From the NCBI GenBank assembly GCA_921293015.1, contig OV121087.1:38736630-38800629 (forward strand): a stretch of DNA of 64,000 bases. Reading direction: 5' to 3'. The translations under genes and the position numbers were made by a program. Position 1 is the first letter of the stretch, and every line of letters starts with the position of its first letter. Of the stretch, positions 1 through 13,504 are shown piece by piece. Under the pieces are notes generated by a model. It did no database searches and had not been told where the DNA came from. It saw nothing but the letters and a program-made list of their open reading frames with translations. The stretch comes from Phorcus lineatus (Eukaryota; Mollusca; Gastropoda; Trochida; Trochidae).

Positions 1-2969
1 AGGTTTTTAGCTCCTCAAAAACATGAAAAGTGAAAAAATTCCTTCAAATTATAGGATCAACTAGAAGCCAAAGAAAGTTTATTGTATTAAAATGTCATAA
101 AAAGTTACACAAGCATGACACATTAAATCTTTTAATTGTAAATATTCATTTTTATATAGGGTTTAATTCCTAATCCTTTATTTTTAAACAGTAATCTCTC
201 ACATATCCAGGCAAAGTCCCTCATAAACTTTGAGTAAACATAAATAAGATGTAAGTTAAACCACTCAAGCAACAACAAATTGGCCCACATATAATATAAA
301 GAAAAAAGTTGAAAATTCTTAACCTCCTAATCCAAAATTATCCCTTAATCTCAGTTTTATGGGCAAAGCAATAACTAGAAGGCATGCCTTTATACACTGT
401 TCCCCATGGCAAGATAAGGAAAAAATCTTAGTGAGATTCCTTTTCTAATCTAACTGGGATGGAGGAAGGAGTACATTTTGAATTTTATGACTTAAATTTT
501 ACACTTATGGAAAATTTTTTAAACAGGGATTATTCTTAAAAAGTTCAATACATCAACCCTGAATCAATTCTGATTTACTTGACAAAAATGGAATACCTCT
601 GCATTTAGAAACAATTAGAAAAAGGTTTCATATCAAATTTATGACATTTTTTTTATATTTACAAAAATCGTGTTCTCTTATATCAACAAGACACATGGAG
701 ACTATAATTTAAAATACAATCCTTTGAAAGGCCATAAAAAGATTATCAAAATTTCAAATTTAAAAAATGAAAGAAAAAGAACCTCAGCAGTGGATGACGG
801 TGGACAGCCTTTGGAGGACTCAAACTATGCTTGGTAGAAACTGTAGTTTCAATTACCGTACTTCCTATGATACAAAGAGAATCTCTCAAACAGTCTCTTG
901 ATATACACATTATATACACATACAGATAACAAAATTGGGAAAAAATATTGAGTGCAGGTATTTTTTATACTTACAATGAGTGTTCATATTGTTGATGTTT
1001 GATATCAGGAACAATCTGTATCATGATCCAAACATAAGAATAAAACTTATTGAAAACTGTAACATTTTTAACACGACTCTATACCATAACATGTCTTATG
1101 ATTATCATTTTTGATGTCATAGCATGATGAAAAGCCATTATGATGTCATGAGGTTGATGATGTGAGGGCAATCAGCAAAATCTACATTACCAAAGGTATA
1201 TCTGATGAGATATCATTGACTTCCCACTAGCTAGTATCCTCTAGAACACGGTTATGGATTATAAATTACTAATGATCTTTTGTTATAACCTTCAGTAAAA
1301 CATTTTACTGGTGAAGACTTTATTGAACAACATTTGGCAGTTAAAAACTTTGAAACTAAACCATTCAAACTATCTATTTTCCTCAGAAATTTTCAACAGA
1401 TTGTTAACCTTAATTAAAGGATTTAAAGGAGGTGTACTACCCTACAATTTTGTGGCGATTCGATGAGTTGACTTTCCTTTTAGAACATTATTTCATTTAA
1501 CCCAAGGTTTAAAAAACATAGATAAAAAGATAATGCTTAGGACAAAAAATGACCTTGGTGATTGTCTCCTTAATAAACCAAACATATAAGCAATGCCTTA
1601 GAAATTCCTGGAAGAACAAATCAAGGATAACTATGGTACCAGCCTAAAGAACCTGCCTAGTAGAGTTGCTAGGTAACACAGGTGCCCTTGGGGTCACATC
1701 TCTGTGTGCAGGGTGTCTTTGTTCTTTCTTATCTAGCTTTCCTTAAAACAACCCTTAAAAAGACATTTCTCACTTCTAGCAGTTTCCAAATTCCAAGTAA
1801 CAAATGTTTTGGAATCTTGTCAATTTGGCTTAAAGTGGATAAGAGTTGCCTACTTTCGATTAAAAAGTAAATGAATACTTATTGCATTTAATATTGAATT
1901 TTTATTCGGAATCCTTTTTAATATAACTAATATCATTATAAAATCTTGTTTTTTTATCACATGTTACGTTTCAATAGCGACATATCTCCAAGTATTACAG
2001 TGAGGGACATAATTTATTATTGTTGTGAAGTGAATTAAAAAACTTAAAAATGGACAATTGTCATTTTTAATTCAACAATCTCTTTTTAAAGATGTTGCAC
2101 AGCAAAAATACACCTTGAGTACCTTAATTGTTGCCATAAAACAGCGCGGATGGTTTATATTACCGGTAGTCAGGAGGACCATCATAACTTATCATTCACA
2201 TTGCCACACTCGTGTCTTTATCAGCCAGTTACATTGATATATGACCTTTTTTATACAGTTTACCTCCTAGAAAAATTTTATATGCAAGTACGTAATTATC
2301 TAAAAACATTTAAAAATCATATTGAATTTTTAAAGTTATCAATCCAATTTGTCTTACTCTCAGGTAAGTCTTTTTGAGTGGGGAGAGTCTACAACCCCAA
2401 TGTGTTAATTAAGGCATGCACTGCAGCAAAACCTGAAACTAGGTGATATTAAGTACTTTGATTACTGTAAAACTTACTGAATAACAGTTCCCCACAACAG
2501 ATTATGTCCCTGATAGGATTCCAACCTCAAGCAACTTTATAGAATGTCAAACACACCAACTACTAAACATACACATGGGTTCAGAGTCAGTGTCCTTTCA
2601 ATCAAAATAAGCTGCATACCTGCATTGTTAAACCATTTTCACCTGCCCACATTCAATTAGTGGTTGGTCACTCTATCAAACCAATTGGTCATAGCGGTCA
2701 GTGATAAATCCCTGTAATCAACCATAGTCAATCACGCTCACACAACTTGTGACTCAGCAACTTCACAGAAAATCACCAAGTTCACTATCAAGATACAGGC
2801 AATTTGTCCAATATAGTTCTTGTTTATTCTTTTTGTTCAAGATCATTAGAATTTCATACTTTACCGAATTTTAAATATTCTATTTACTTTTTACTTATAT
2901 TCTCCCCTCACCTCCTCTAAAGCAAACATATAAGATTAAAAATCATTATCAGGAATATCTTGAACAGCC
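1..2969. other. Non-coding, nothing recognised
   Basis: AT-rich sequence. GTTGCTAGGTAAC at 1665-1677 resembles an X-box but is a weak match. Short open frames have no coding character. If the minus-strand gene continues left, this would be part of its next intron. Confidence 0.5.
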
Positions 2970-3300
2970 TTACCCTTATATTATCCAAGAACTTTCAGAG
3001 TCATTTTACAGGATTCTGATTAATCTTCATAGTTCTCCTCACCTCCAATACGAGTCTACAAGTTAACCCATCATTATTCCGACAAGGTTGTTAACCTTCT
3101 CCTTATTTATCTGCAATCTTGAAGTATCAAAATCATTTTACAGCATTTGATTAACATTCTCCATTTGTCTAGATTTCTTATCATTTATCCAAGTTCTTGG
3201 AGTTTCAGAATCATTTACAAAATTCTGATTATTCTCCATTGCTGACTCTTATGTTTTATGAACTGCTCTAAGTCCCCCATCATTATACTGACCTAGTTGT
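2970..3300. repeat. Old diverged tandem repeat
   Basis: TTATC(C/T)(A/G)AG...TTTCAGA(G/A)TCATTT(T)ACA(G/A)(G/A)ATTCTGATTA occurs near 2978 and 3185, with a weaker copy near 3106. CCCATCATTATWC(C)GAC recurs at 3067 and 3277. Non-coding. Confidence 0.5.
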
Positions 3301-6300
3301 CCAGCTAGTCCTTGTTTATGGTCAGCCTGCGGTCATACCTGTCTGTCCCCGGTCATTGTGGGAGAAGAATAGCCACTTACTCAGGAATGTGATTCTTGGG
3401 TCAAAAGAGCCATGTTTCTAACTACTTCCCTGTTTGGTAATTTTTGGAATATTTTCAAGAAGTTAATGTGCCAACCATTTGGACCTTTTGGGCATATTTT
3501 CTAAATTGCAACACTTCATGGAATTAATGTGCCAACCATTCTGAAAGCCAACTTAAAAGTTGGGACAGTTGAGAATTAAAGATTTCATGGTTTTCGAGAT
3601 TGACGTGGACACAAAAACAAATACAGACCAAAAAGGGTCCACAGCTGAAATGATAAGCACTTAACCATTCTGGGTGTCCAATTTACAGGAACCATAATTT
3701 GCTTACATTTGGAATAATCCTGAATTGACTATGGCCTAAAGAAGGCTATATTGAAGGGCCTGTAGGTTAATGGTTAAGATGATAAAAATCTTTTCGAATG
3801 AGCTCAGAAAAGCTCTTGAACAAGCAATGTTTTGTTTATGTCATTTTATGAGTAGCCATCTTTATTGTAACCAAAATATGTCTCTTCACGACAATTTAAA
3901 AACGACAATTCGCTTCAAGAGTATGATGGTAGACTTCAGCAATAAATATGCACGTCACGTTTACTTAGGAAAACACATCAAGTTCACCCATTATACACTT
4001 GTATGAAAGAAGACATTAACTTTATCATTTGAATCAAATGTTTACAGCCACAGAGAAGGCGAAACTATTAGCTTGATAAGGTACAATGGAGATTTTGTGG
4101 GCAAGTTTATACCATTCTCTCAAAGCCATTTGAGAAGAATAAAAATTCCTTAACAATGTATCACATGAACTCGTCTTACAAATTATATACAAAAGTATTT
4201 CGAACAGCCTTTCTCAATCTATTTAATATATATATATTGAGCTTATCTTACAGACATGAACTTCTTTTGAGCTAGAAATAAGTACTTACAGTAATTGAAG
4301 AAACGATAGCTCTGAAATATTCACTAGAAATACCCGCAGTCACCTATTTGGAAGGGGGAATAAATCGAAAAATGTGTAACTTGTGGGTCATTTCCTTTTC
4401 GTGCATCTTAATGCTATGGGCGTCAAAAATTCTAAAATAGAGTAACATAGAGCATTTCAATTTTGGAGCATGATTTCATACAGTTAATGCAGAGGTTTAT
4501 TAGCGTTCTTGTGTTTCAATATGTTTTGGTGGTTTGGCGGTTATTTAGGAAAGTGGATAAATAATATTTTTATCATGTCTATGAAACATAATTCATCTCC
4601 ATTTGTCTCTATTTCAGTGTTTTTTCATATAAGTTTCATTTAAGACCCTTTTTTTTTAAATCTAAATTGTTCCCTTCATTGAAATCAGACAAAATGTTCA
4701 GTAAGTCTAGTTATGAAATAGAAATCTGATCCTATTAAGACTCCAACTAAATATATCATATGTCTATGCATAAATATATTATCAGAGACAAACAAGTCTA
4801 TTTCTTACATTCTTCCAATTGTCTAAACTTCTTCTGATACTGACGATGACTGGCCTATTCTATCATGTGTATCTTTGAAGTATACGCATCTCCCTCATTA
4901 TAACACACCTCAATATACAGCAACATTTACAAGCCCAAAACAAGAATATAACATATACCAAAGGTTCAAAACTCAATGAAAAACAAAAATATATCTTTAC
5001 AGCCTTACATAAGACAAAATCGTCTCCCAAATCTGTGTTATAATGAGGTGGTGATACATAATGATATAGGTGTGTAGTGATTATTCCTATGCAGTGAAGT
5101 ATGGGATAAGTCAGCTCTACATTCCTGTATATGTATACAATGGCCAGTGAAGGTAAGTACAGATCATCTTGAACCCATTACCAGCCCCAACCTTCGCTTG
5201 ACTGGACAAGTGGACACACTGGTCAACAAGTCCATTAGGTCTGACAACTTTCACAATACAATATTTAAGAATATAAACCCGATATTCTTTTATTATTGTA
5301 TAAGGAAACTGTTTTCAATCTTTAGTCCTTCGTTTAAAAGACAATAAAAACCCAGTGGGAATATAGTTTAGTTACTCTAACTTCATAACTTTAATAACAT
5401 GAAATATGAAGTGTATATTTTTTTAATCATCTTTTATAGATCCTGTTTTCAACATAATGATTTTGCATAAAAAAAAAATACAAAAACATTTTACTCAAGT
5501 CGAGGAACTTAATATAAACAAAATATAAAAATAAATAATTAAAACATAAACCTATTGGGTATTTCATTTCGAGTCCATCTTCAACTAGTATTCCTTTTTC
5601 AGAAAAGTATGCTGGTAAATAATAGGAGTAACAACTTTCCAAACTTTGTCTTCACGACAACTCATAGCGATTTAAACTCTTATCAACGTGCTTAGATTTA
5701 AGAATTCAACTTTGTCAAGGAATTAAACAGTTGAGAAAGTGGAGCTGACACGTCTATAATCAATGTAATGTTACTTAGTAAAATACCGTAAATGTGTGTA
5801 TGTGTTTAGAAATATTAAAGAATATATAAATAATATTTATCCTCGGCAAAATGAAGGTTCTTTTTTCATAAATTAAATAGTGATTCTAACATTTCTGATC
5901 AGAATTGAATGTAGTTTCAATTACCTGAACTGTTCAAAAGGGGCATTTAAAGTTCTGATCAGCTGATCTTCAATACATAAGGTCAACCTTTCGAAATATT
6001 TTTGACGAGTTCACTATATTCTAAACAACACAAAAATCATACAATTCAAGAGAAAATACATCAATTCAAAACTTACATTTAATTCGGATGTGAAGTAAAT
6101 TCAAACCAGTAATCAAAAAACTCGAAAGGGCTGTTAGATAACAACACAAACCACAACTTGTCACACCGTGATAAGAAACGACCCAACTACTCACATCAAC
6201 GTCTTTGTTCCATTTTTCCTGAGTTATCTAAGTTCCTGGTATTCTGTAATCCACACAAAGAGATACAAAGTGTAACAAAGTTGTCCAGTGGTCACTGTGA

Positions 6301-7229
6301 CATCAACTGACCAATGTGGTCAAGCCAGTCCGAGAGAGGTACTTAACGGTCAACCGGGTGACAAGAATGTTATTCCGCTGTGCACTACTCCCCTGAGGTG
6401 ATACTGCTAGTAACTCTCGTTGGTGGTTGAATAACTCATGCTGTGTGTTATCACTTCCTAAAGCCCCTTTTGGACTGGTCCACTTGGCAGAGCTTCATGT
6501 AATAATCCAAACTCAAGTGAGTCCATTTTCAAGAATAAGGGGTGTTTGTCCAGCTGTCTTAATCCACTACTCGAATCTACTGAACCAACCTGTTACAAGA
6601 GCTTGGATAAAGAATCCCAAACTCAGCAAATTTTTATCAGAAAATGTCCAGACAAAAATATGATTCAATCTTGCAATTGGGAAAAGTATTTTGAGCATTT
6701 ATGAACGACAGGTGTGTTGAATGCAATATCTTAATGCATTTTTCTTACAGTACAGTTTTGATTCCTTGTTGATTATTAACCGTTGATTTACACGATTTTA
6801 AAAAATGAGGCAAAAAAAGTAGTTATTTCAGAATCATCTTCAACATTTTTATATTTTTTATATTAAGACAAAGATAGAGCTCATTCACATGGAGTGCAAA
6901 AAGTCGAGCCTAACCCTTAACCAAGGGAACAATTTTATTCAGCATGTCCCCTTATAATAACAAGGTGCCATTCCTGTTAATTCAGTCATTCAGAATGGCC
7001 TGCCCTTTAATTATCCAACAGCTGAATATTTAATGCCAAACTATTCCAGAGTGAGATTTATAAACATGAAAACTTAATAAAGAAGTAGATAACCTGGTTT
7101 AGATTTTGGCATCAGCAGGCAAAAGGTTAAAAATTTAAAACGATGGCAAAGACTGATGATCAATTACTATTCATATTCCATTCAGAAAAGCATACCAATA
7201 TAATATTTTTTAAAGCAGGCCGAAGGTTA
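3301..7229. other. Non-coding apart from the inverted repeat at 4880-5065
   Basis: AT-rich, with scattered TGACC/GGTCA-rich patches (6270-6360). No exon with paired splice signals was found on either strand. Confidence 0.45.
4880..5065. repeat. Inverted repeat, possible small MITE
   Basis: CCTCATTATAACAC at 4893-4906 is perfectly inverted at 5035-5048. Similarity extends weakly outward (GTATACGCATCTCC against GTATCACC). The spacer of about 130 bases is AT-rich. No clear target duplication was found. Confidence 0.5.
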
Positions 7230-8200
7230 AAACTCATCCTTGAAGAATGAATGTGATGGTTAGGGACTGGTCGACCTCAAAGGGGATTCAAAAGTTACCA
7301 GCACTTCTCAAATATCAGAATTCAATAATCAAAAACTCTCTAAATGTTGCACTGACCCCTTATAGCAAAGGTATGCCATATTAAAAGGTTCTGAAGGGCT
7401 TCCATCTTATGAACTTCGGGAATCACTGATGCCCCTAATTCAAGCTTGTGCTTAGTGGGATAGCATATGTATCCATTGCTTCTTTGTTGGGTAAACTATA
7501 ATTCTTGTGGTTAGATGTCCTCCACCATAATCAAAACTAGCTGTTGATAGTTAAACAGTTAAAAATGATGTTTCTCAGTAAGATAAAAGCATCATGACCA
7601 CTTTTTCAGATCTCTTTTTCAGAGCACATCTCACAATATCATAAAAAACAAATTAATTAAGGTAAAGTTTAACTAATGTCAACCATAGCCACTGACCAAT
7701 GATATAAAAACAGATCAAGTGGATTATCACATCCCCTCAAAACTCAAATACATCTCAATAATTTTGAACATTTTGAACTCATCCTCCACCATGATATGAA
7801 AAAAATCTGATAGGATAAAAATTGGTCACCTCCATAGATCCAGAAAAGCAGGGGCTTATCCTGGCCCCTATATACATCTCACTGATTTTGAACATTTAAA
7901 ACTCATAAAGGGTCCAATATCATCCACCATGATATGAATAGTAAAGGAAAAGCAATTGTAACACGTTGGTAACCTTTAATAGTGAAAAGGGTACCCTCAG
8001 ATTATAAGGGGGTTATCATAGCCCCTTATTTCTCAAATAAATCTCAATATTTTGAATTTCTGAACTCATACATACAGGGGTTAGTATCCTTAACCATGAA
8101 AGCAACTAAGGGCTGATAGTAAAGCAATGGTCACGTTCGAGGGTCCAAAAGGTTAGCCTGCATAAAGCAAGAGACCATACGGCCCCTCTTTCCCACGTGT
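7230..8200. repeat. Strongly diverged low-copy repeat region
   Basis: Recurring blocks include ATCTCA(A/C)T(A)ATTTTGAAC (7752, 7876, 8041), TCCACCATGATATGAA (7786, 7922; variants at 7521 and 8090) and GGTCAC plus (C/G)T(C/T)C with (G)GCCCCT. Spacing is irregular, 120-170 bases, consistent with an old tandem array broken by indels. No gene is visible. Confidence 0.5.
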
Positions 8201-9254
8201 GGTTAGCACATCCCACTAATTCCAGGATAACTAAGGTATGCCACTAAACAAGGGTCGGTTCTTCGCAAAAAGCCACAAGTCAACTTCAGTCACATCGCAA
8301 CTCTATGAAAATTGTTGTTATTGTTGTTTAAAGGGTGTTAACGAATTGGATTTATGGACTTGAGACTTACAAAAACATTCCTCATGGGCAAAATGTGATC
8401 GTATTATCTGCCTAATACCAAAGAAAGCATACAGTAGAATTCAAACCCTGCCAAAGATTTTGGCACTCGACTTAAGCATGGATTGTTGTATGGATTGTTC
8501 TTTGGTCTGATTTCATGCATATTCTTTCATAGTGCAATACAATACAGTTCTATTGATATTGTTTAGGTCTACATTGTAAGCATAGTTTTGAATCGGGAAA
8601 TAACATATGTGTTGTTTGTGATGCAACAAGTTAACTTACATACTTAAGAAACAAGTGTGTCCTTTTGAAAAATAAAATCAATTCGAAATTTTGGTTTTGT
8701 TAGTTCATTACCCATCTTTAATCCATTCATGAAATTTTTTTTTTAAATTGCACACTTTTTTTAAAATCGCTAAGGTAACATAAAATCATATATTTTGATG
8801 AAACAGAAAAATAATAACAGAACTTATAATAATGATAACGCCTACAGACAATGCATCTATTTACATCTTTTGCTTAACAATGGTTGAATTGATTAACCCT
8901 AAAATTACTTAGTAAAATTATTATGAATTTTATATATCAATCTCAGGAGAAGAACATTTTTGTCAAAATTGTTACAGAAAGAAAAATTAAGAATTTTATA
9001 AATCAAATCAATTAAATTATAAATTCAAACAAAAGGTCATTCCTTTTATCCCTGAAAATAAAAAATTATTATTGGAAATAAAATCAAATACACTAATCAC
9101 ATTTTACACAAAGCAGTGTTGATTTCACAACCAAAGTTTATGAACTATGCTACCAGTCATTCATAAAATGAAAATATTATTTTCGATATTTGAGCGTGGG
9201 AAGCTGAATCCTGGTACATTTTGTATCATCATCAACCATCATAACATGTTTGTG

Positions 9255-9267
9255 AGGTCAAAGGTCA
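9255..9267 (+). promoter_or_regulatory. DR1 nuclear-receptor element
   Basis: AGGTCAAAGGTCA is a perfect direct repeat of two AGGTCA half-sites with one spacer base, the form bound by HNF4/RXR-type receptors (established). It lies in a locally CpG-containing patch (9250-9310) left of both coding exons of the minus-strand gene. Confidence 0.35.
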
Positions 9268-9423
9268 CGGAGAACGAGTCACGATCTGTCATGTGACTAC
9301 TATGTGTGACAACTCTTAATCCCGTCACTTTTGTTTATCTTATAGTAATGATAACATTTAAAGGCATAACTATGACGGAGAAGATTCTGTGTACACTAAA
9401 GTCATTGGAATATTATTGTTTAT

Positions 9424-10145
9424 ACTACCTTTAAATAATAATAAAATTAAAATGCTCAAAATAAGAAGTTTCAGGAAAATTTAAGTATTGTTGTATATAG
9501 TACCTAAGAGTTTTTATGACATAACATTCATTTGTTAAAATTCTTGATACTACCGTCAAATAATGATAAAATCAAAATGCATAAAATAAGAAGTTTCAGG
9601 AAAATTTATCAAGTTAAAAAATTGTTTTATATGATACCTTAAATTTCAATGAAACTTCATTAATTGTAAATGCTGTTTATATAAACGTTGGAACTCCGAT
9701 ATAAACTGACCAATGCTATGCAGTTGTTGATGCAATGTGGTAAGGTTGTGTCCTAAAAAATAAACCCAGGATTCCACACAAGATAGATCTAACGGCTGTT
9801 TATTTCATGTTTATGGGATAGACACATACAGATGACAGAAAAGAAATAAGCATTTAATGAAAATAAATTAAATTGCATTAAGGTGTCATGTAAATTTTTC
9901 ATATATCAAGGCCCATGTACATACATGTAAGTTATCATTCTGGGTCATGTCATATTTTCAAGGATTACAAGGATCCGGTAATGATAAGAATAAACTGCTC
10001 AAAATAATAAGTTTTTAGGAAACAATATATAGACTTATAAGTTGTTTGTAGTTGGCAATACATAAGAGCTATAATGACATTACATTAACTGGTTTATAGT
10101 CGTTTAGGATTCCTTTAAATAATGATAACATCAATATACACAGAT
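9424..10145. repeat. Diverged repeats of about 125-135 bp, two adjacent and two displaced
   Basis: Units begin ACTACC(T/G)T(T/C)AAATAATRATAAAAT at 9424 and 9549, both containing AAAATAAGAAGTTTCAGGAAAA. A third unit near 9975 has CTCAAAATAATAAGTTTTTAGG and a fourth partial one begins near 10106. About 300 bases of unrelated sequence separate the pairs. Confidence 0.75.
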
Positions 10146-11945
10146 TAAGACGGTTGAGTCATATAGCCATTTAAATCACTAGTGTATTATCAGCATAGGA
10201 AAAGAGTGTGAAAATAAAGGTTTAGATTAACAAGGTTGTTTTGTGAAAGGAGTCAAGGATCTTAAATTAGGAAGAATGAAGTACAGGGTCAAACAGTTTG
10301 TTAGATTCAATATCTTGTCACCATGAATGTCAATTGTGAGTTTCATGATTGAATGCGACAGGAAAGTAGTATCTATCTCTACATTATCTCTGATTGAAAT
10401 AACTTCCTTTATACTTGGTTTTTTAATGTTATTAATATCATTTCAGGTAAAAATATCAACTTTTAATAACTTTTAATAAAAGTGAGCTAGAGTTTCAACA
10501 ACTATGTTACTACAAATATAAAACAAATGATATTTTCTGCAACTTTGATGTACTTTTTACATTTTGTGACTTTCTTAAATATATTTCTATATGTTCAGTC
10601 TAATATTCATCTTAACACTTATCAAAGCTGGCCTATCTTAAGTCCTTTGTGATAGCAGATACTTAGAAATTTTATACATTTCAATTCAACAGCATAAGAG
10701 TTAATCTATGAATATAAACCCAATTTAACATGTCTCGTTCCTAGTATATGTTTTTATCTTGAGTGAGTTATCTTTTAACGCAGTTTGGAAAAAATTTCAA
10801 ACAGAGGGGTTGTTCAATGTGATAGGTTTTGCAAATTAATCAAATAATTTGAAAGACCGATAATCACTACAATGAATTGTTTTTCATTTAACTTCAAAAT
10901 TTACGAATATATAGTTATGAGTTTCAAAAAAGGTATAATAAATAACAAATTACTTTCATCTAGTAAGCCATTAATTCAAAGGGAAATGACAAGGAAAATC
11001 CTCTGGAATTAAAAGTGAAATAAGCGAAGGGTAGCTTGCTTGGGAAATAAGGTCAGCTTGTTTCTTGCCAATTTAAGAACAAGCCTATCAGTTGATAGCA
11101 CAATGATCGAGCATTCCAAAGTTTTATTTTGTGCCACATTCCATTCAAATTCCACATTATTAAACAGTCTACGTGTTGACAACAAACAATCGTGTTGATT
11201 CCTGTTTTCACAAGATTGGATTTGGCCTTAACAAATCAACAAACAGGGCTATTGTTAAATCTGAAACAAACTTTTTTACAGCATGAAGTGGAAAAACTTG
11301 ATTAATAAACACAAATTAAGCAGTAATGCCAAGATTTTCACATTCTATAAACATACCATAGATTCTTGCTTCATCTAAACATGTTTTTTCCCAAAAAAGT
11401 TAACATAAAAGTAGATTTACATAATTTTTCTTAAAAGGGAAGATATTTCAAAAATAATCTATTATGTTATCTTTAACAAGTACAACTATTTTAATTATTT
11501 TTAAAAACAGAAGATAAAATACTTTTGGCAAAGAAGATGGGCTTAGGGGAACATTTCATATTAACAATAATTTGCTCAACGAAAATTGATTGATCCTTGC
11601 TACATCAAAGGTTGAGAATAATCTAAGATTGGAGAAGATACAAATTCATGCCTTATCTCTAAAAATGTCTGGGAAAATGCCGTATGGAAGCACTAAGAAA
11701 CAAAACACAAATGAACTTAGCGACCTCTACCTTTAAGGGTTAATTGATAGTCAGTCACAATGTCCTTGCAAAAATATCAAAATTAAAATATAGATATGTA
11801 ATTCTATGCAAATCACAACAAATCTATTATCTAAAAAAAGATATCAAACCAAAATATAAATAATTCAATATTGAGATTCAAAAAGAGAGAAATCTATTCC
11901 AGTCTATAACTTACATTGCAAACTTGCGATCACTTTCAAAATTTT

Positions 11946-12098
11946 TCTGATATATTTATCCCTTTGAAGACAAGTTCAAAGATGGGAGATGAAAATTCAT
12001 TATCATTTTGTACAAAGAACCTTCTGTAATATTTATCTCTTTGAAAACACTGGCAAAGATCAGTAAAAGAAAATTCATTATCATTTTCATCAAAAAAA
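11946..12098. repeat. Tandem duplication, period 77 bp
   Basis: TCTG(A/T)(T/A)ATATTTATC(C/T)CTTTGAA at 11946 and 12023 and GAAAATTCATTATCATTTT in both units mark two diverged copies. Confidence 0.85.
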
Positions 12099-12294
12099 GA
12101 GGATTTTTCATTTTACTGCTTAGATCATAAACTTCCTATCGCATGATCTTGCACCAAGCAAACTTCCAAACTATTTTCTCTTAGGTCAGTAACCTGGATG
12201 AATAAATTGTTGCTGTTTTATTGCAAGTATTGAATTTGCTGAATCATAAGCTAGAATTATTAAAAATATTGTATTTGATATTTGATCCCTTCAA

Positions 12295-12609
12295 GGTGAG
12301 GTGATTTGGTGTTTAACGCCACTTTCAAGATCATTTCACTTATATCGCGGCTGCTAGTATTATTGCAGGGAGAATGCCAGCAACACCATCGTGGCTATGC
12401 ATTGCGGTGAAACCTGCGAGCATTGGCTGGAACTAGCGAACCATGGGTGGTACTGCACTGAAATTCAGTGTAGCATTGCACCCAAACCTGACTGCGTGGA
12501 GAACAGTTCTCTACTGCAGACAAAGTTGCTGAGCCCCTGGCGGGATTCGAACCACGGATCTCTTGATCTGAAGCCAAACGCACTAACCACTGCGCTATCC
12601 CGCCCCTCA
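12295..12609 (-). mobile_element. tRNA-derived SINE, copy 1
   Basis: This copy reads on the minus strand. The tRNA-like head (GGTTCGAATCC box B, AGCGCAGTGGTTAG box A) is at the high-coordinate end, followed by a body of about 240 bases and a 3' end with GGCGTTAAACACCAA and a short CACCTC tail. Flanks carry an imperfect 10-bp duplication, ATCCCTTCAA (12285-12294) and ATCTCTTCAA (12610-12619), 9 of 10 matching. It encodes no protein. Expected transcription is by RNA polymerase III, with mobilisation by a LINE in trans (family knowledge). Confidence 0.9.
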
Positions 12610-13321
12610 ATCTCTTCAAATCTCTTCACTTTATGGTATACATTTTGTTAAACTGATTCCTTGGTACATATATTTCAATGCAAGAAGAAATGTGAGAGCA
12701 TATTTCGTACATTTACATGAAGATGAAAAATCTTTTCTAACAATCAATCAATTCTGACAAATTAGTTCCTGTTTATATCTCAAGGAGGAATGTGATATAT
12801 TATCAACAGAGTTATCTACCTTGATCAACAAAACATGATGACTCTCACAACCGTTATAGAATTCCTATAACTATGTTAAAAAAAAAGTTTTAATTTGATA
12901 ATGAAACCACTGTTTATTTTATGATAATAATTTATCATACTTTGATGATGATAGTGTTGTGATGTATGTAATTGAATAACTATCATTAATAACAGATAAT
13001 CATGAATATAGTTTCTTTTCCTAACAAATAATGGAACAAAGGTGGCATATTATTTACAAGGAATTAATGACATTTTCCTTCTTAGATAAAGTAATACTAC
13101 TCAAATATTTTCCTAATTATCTGTCATGAAAACCATGTGAGGTGACTGAGGTCATATTCATTTCTCTGTTACAAAAAAAAAGACATCAATGTCATATTCG
13201 ACGCAAAAAAATTACCCAAAATAACTTTGAATTTATCTGTTCCTCAAACAAGGAAGAAAACAATTTGGCACACCATATATACTGAAAGAAAAACTTCATT
13301 TTATAATAACAAAAAACTCAC

Positions 13322-13504
13322 TTAAAACTCTCGCCCCGTCTCTGCCTCGGTCTCATCTTGGCTTGTGATTGGCTGCTCTTGGACTGGCGGTAGAGGGCGC
13401 TATCATCTTGTATGTGCACGTGGCTCTCGTCTGCGCGGTACTCCACACTCAATTTGCCAGGGTAGGCTGGAGGCCGAGAGGCATTGCTTGACTCATAGTT
13501 TCCC
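13322..13504 (-). CDS. Internal coding exon, 183 bases, phase 2 to 2, same minus-strand gene
   Basis: The minus strand shows a clean acceptor (TTATTACAG before 13504) and a consensus donor (GTGAGT at 13321-13316) around 183 bases that are open in one frame. The exon starts with the third base of a codon and ends after two bases of one, so it could be skipped without shifting frame. The translated segment begins GNYESSNASRPPAYPGK and ends RPRQRRGESF. It is rich in Ser, Gln, Arg and Pro, with no hydrophobic core, so it looks like a disordered linker with a basic C-terminal end (inference). G+C is clearly higher than the flanks, and CpG sites are common. The phase matches the donor of the exon at 63424, giving an in-frame Arg codon at the junction. 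The next exon must lie left of the window or be unrecognised. No known family comes to mind. Confidence 0.62.

Larger units (their letters stand above)
10146..13321. other. Non-coding, contains a 77-bp duplication and SINE copy 1
   Basis: Outside those two repeats I see only AT-rich unique sequence. The right edge abuts the donor of the exon at 13322. Confidence 0.45.

Noticed and set aside
12391-12651. Overlapping open frames of 74-103 codons on both strands at the SINE copies (also 21595-21938 and 36293-36537)
   Set aside because: They recur in every SINE copy in step with the repeat and include the tRNA-like head; they are shadows of a non-coding element.
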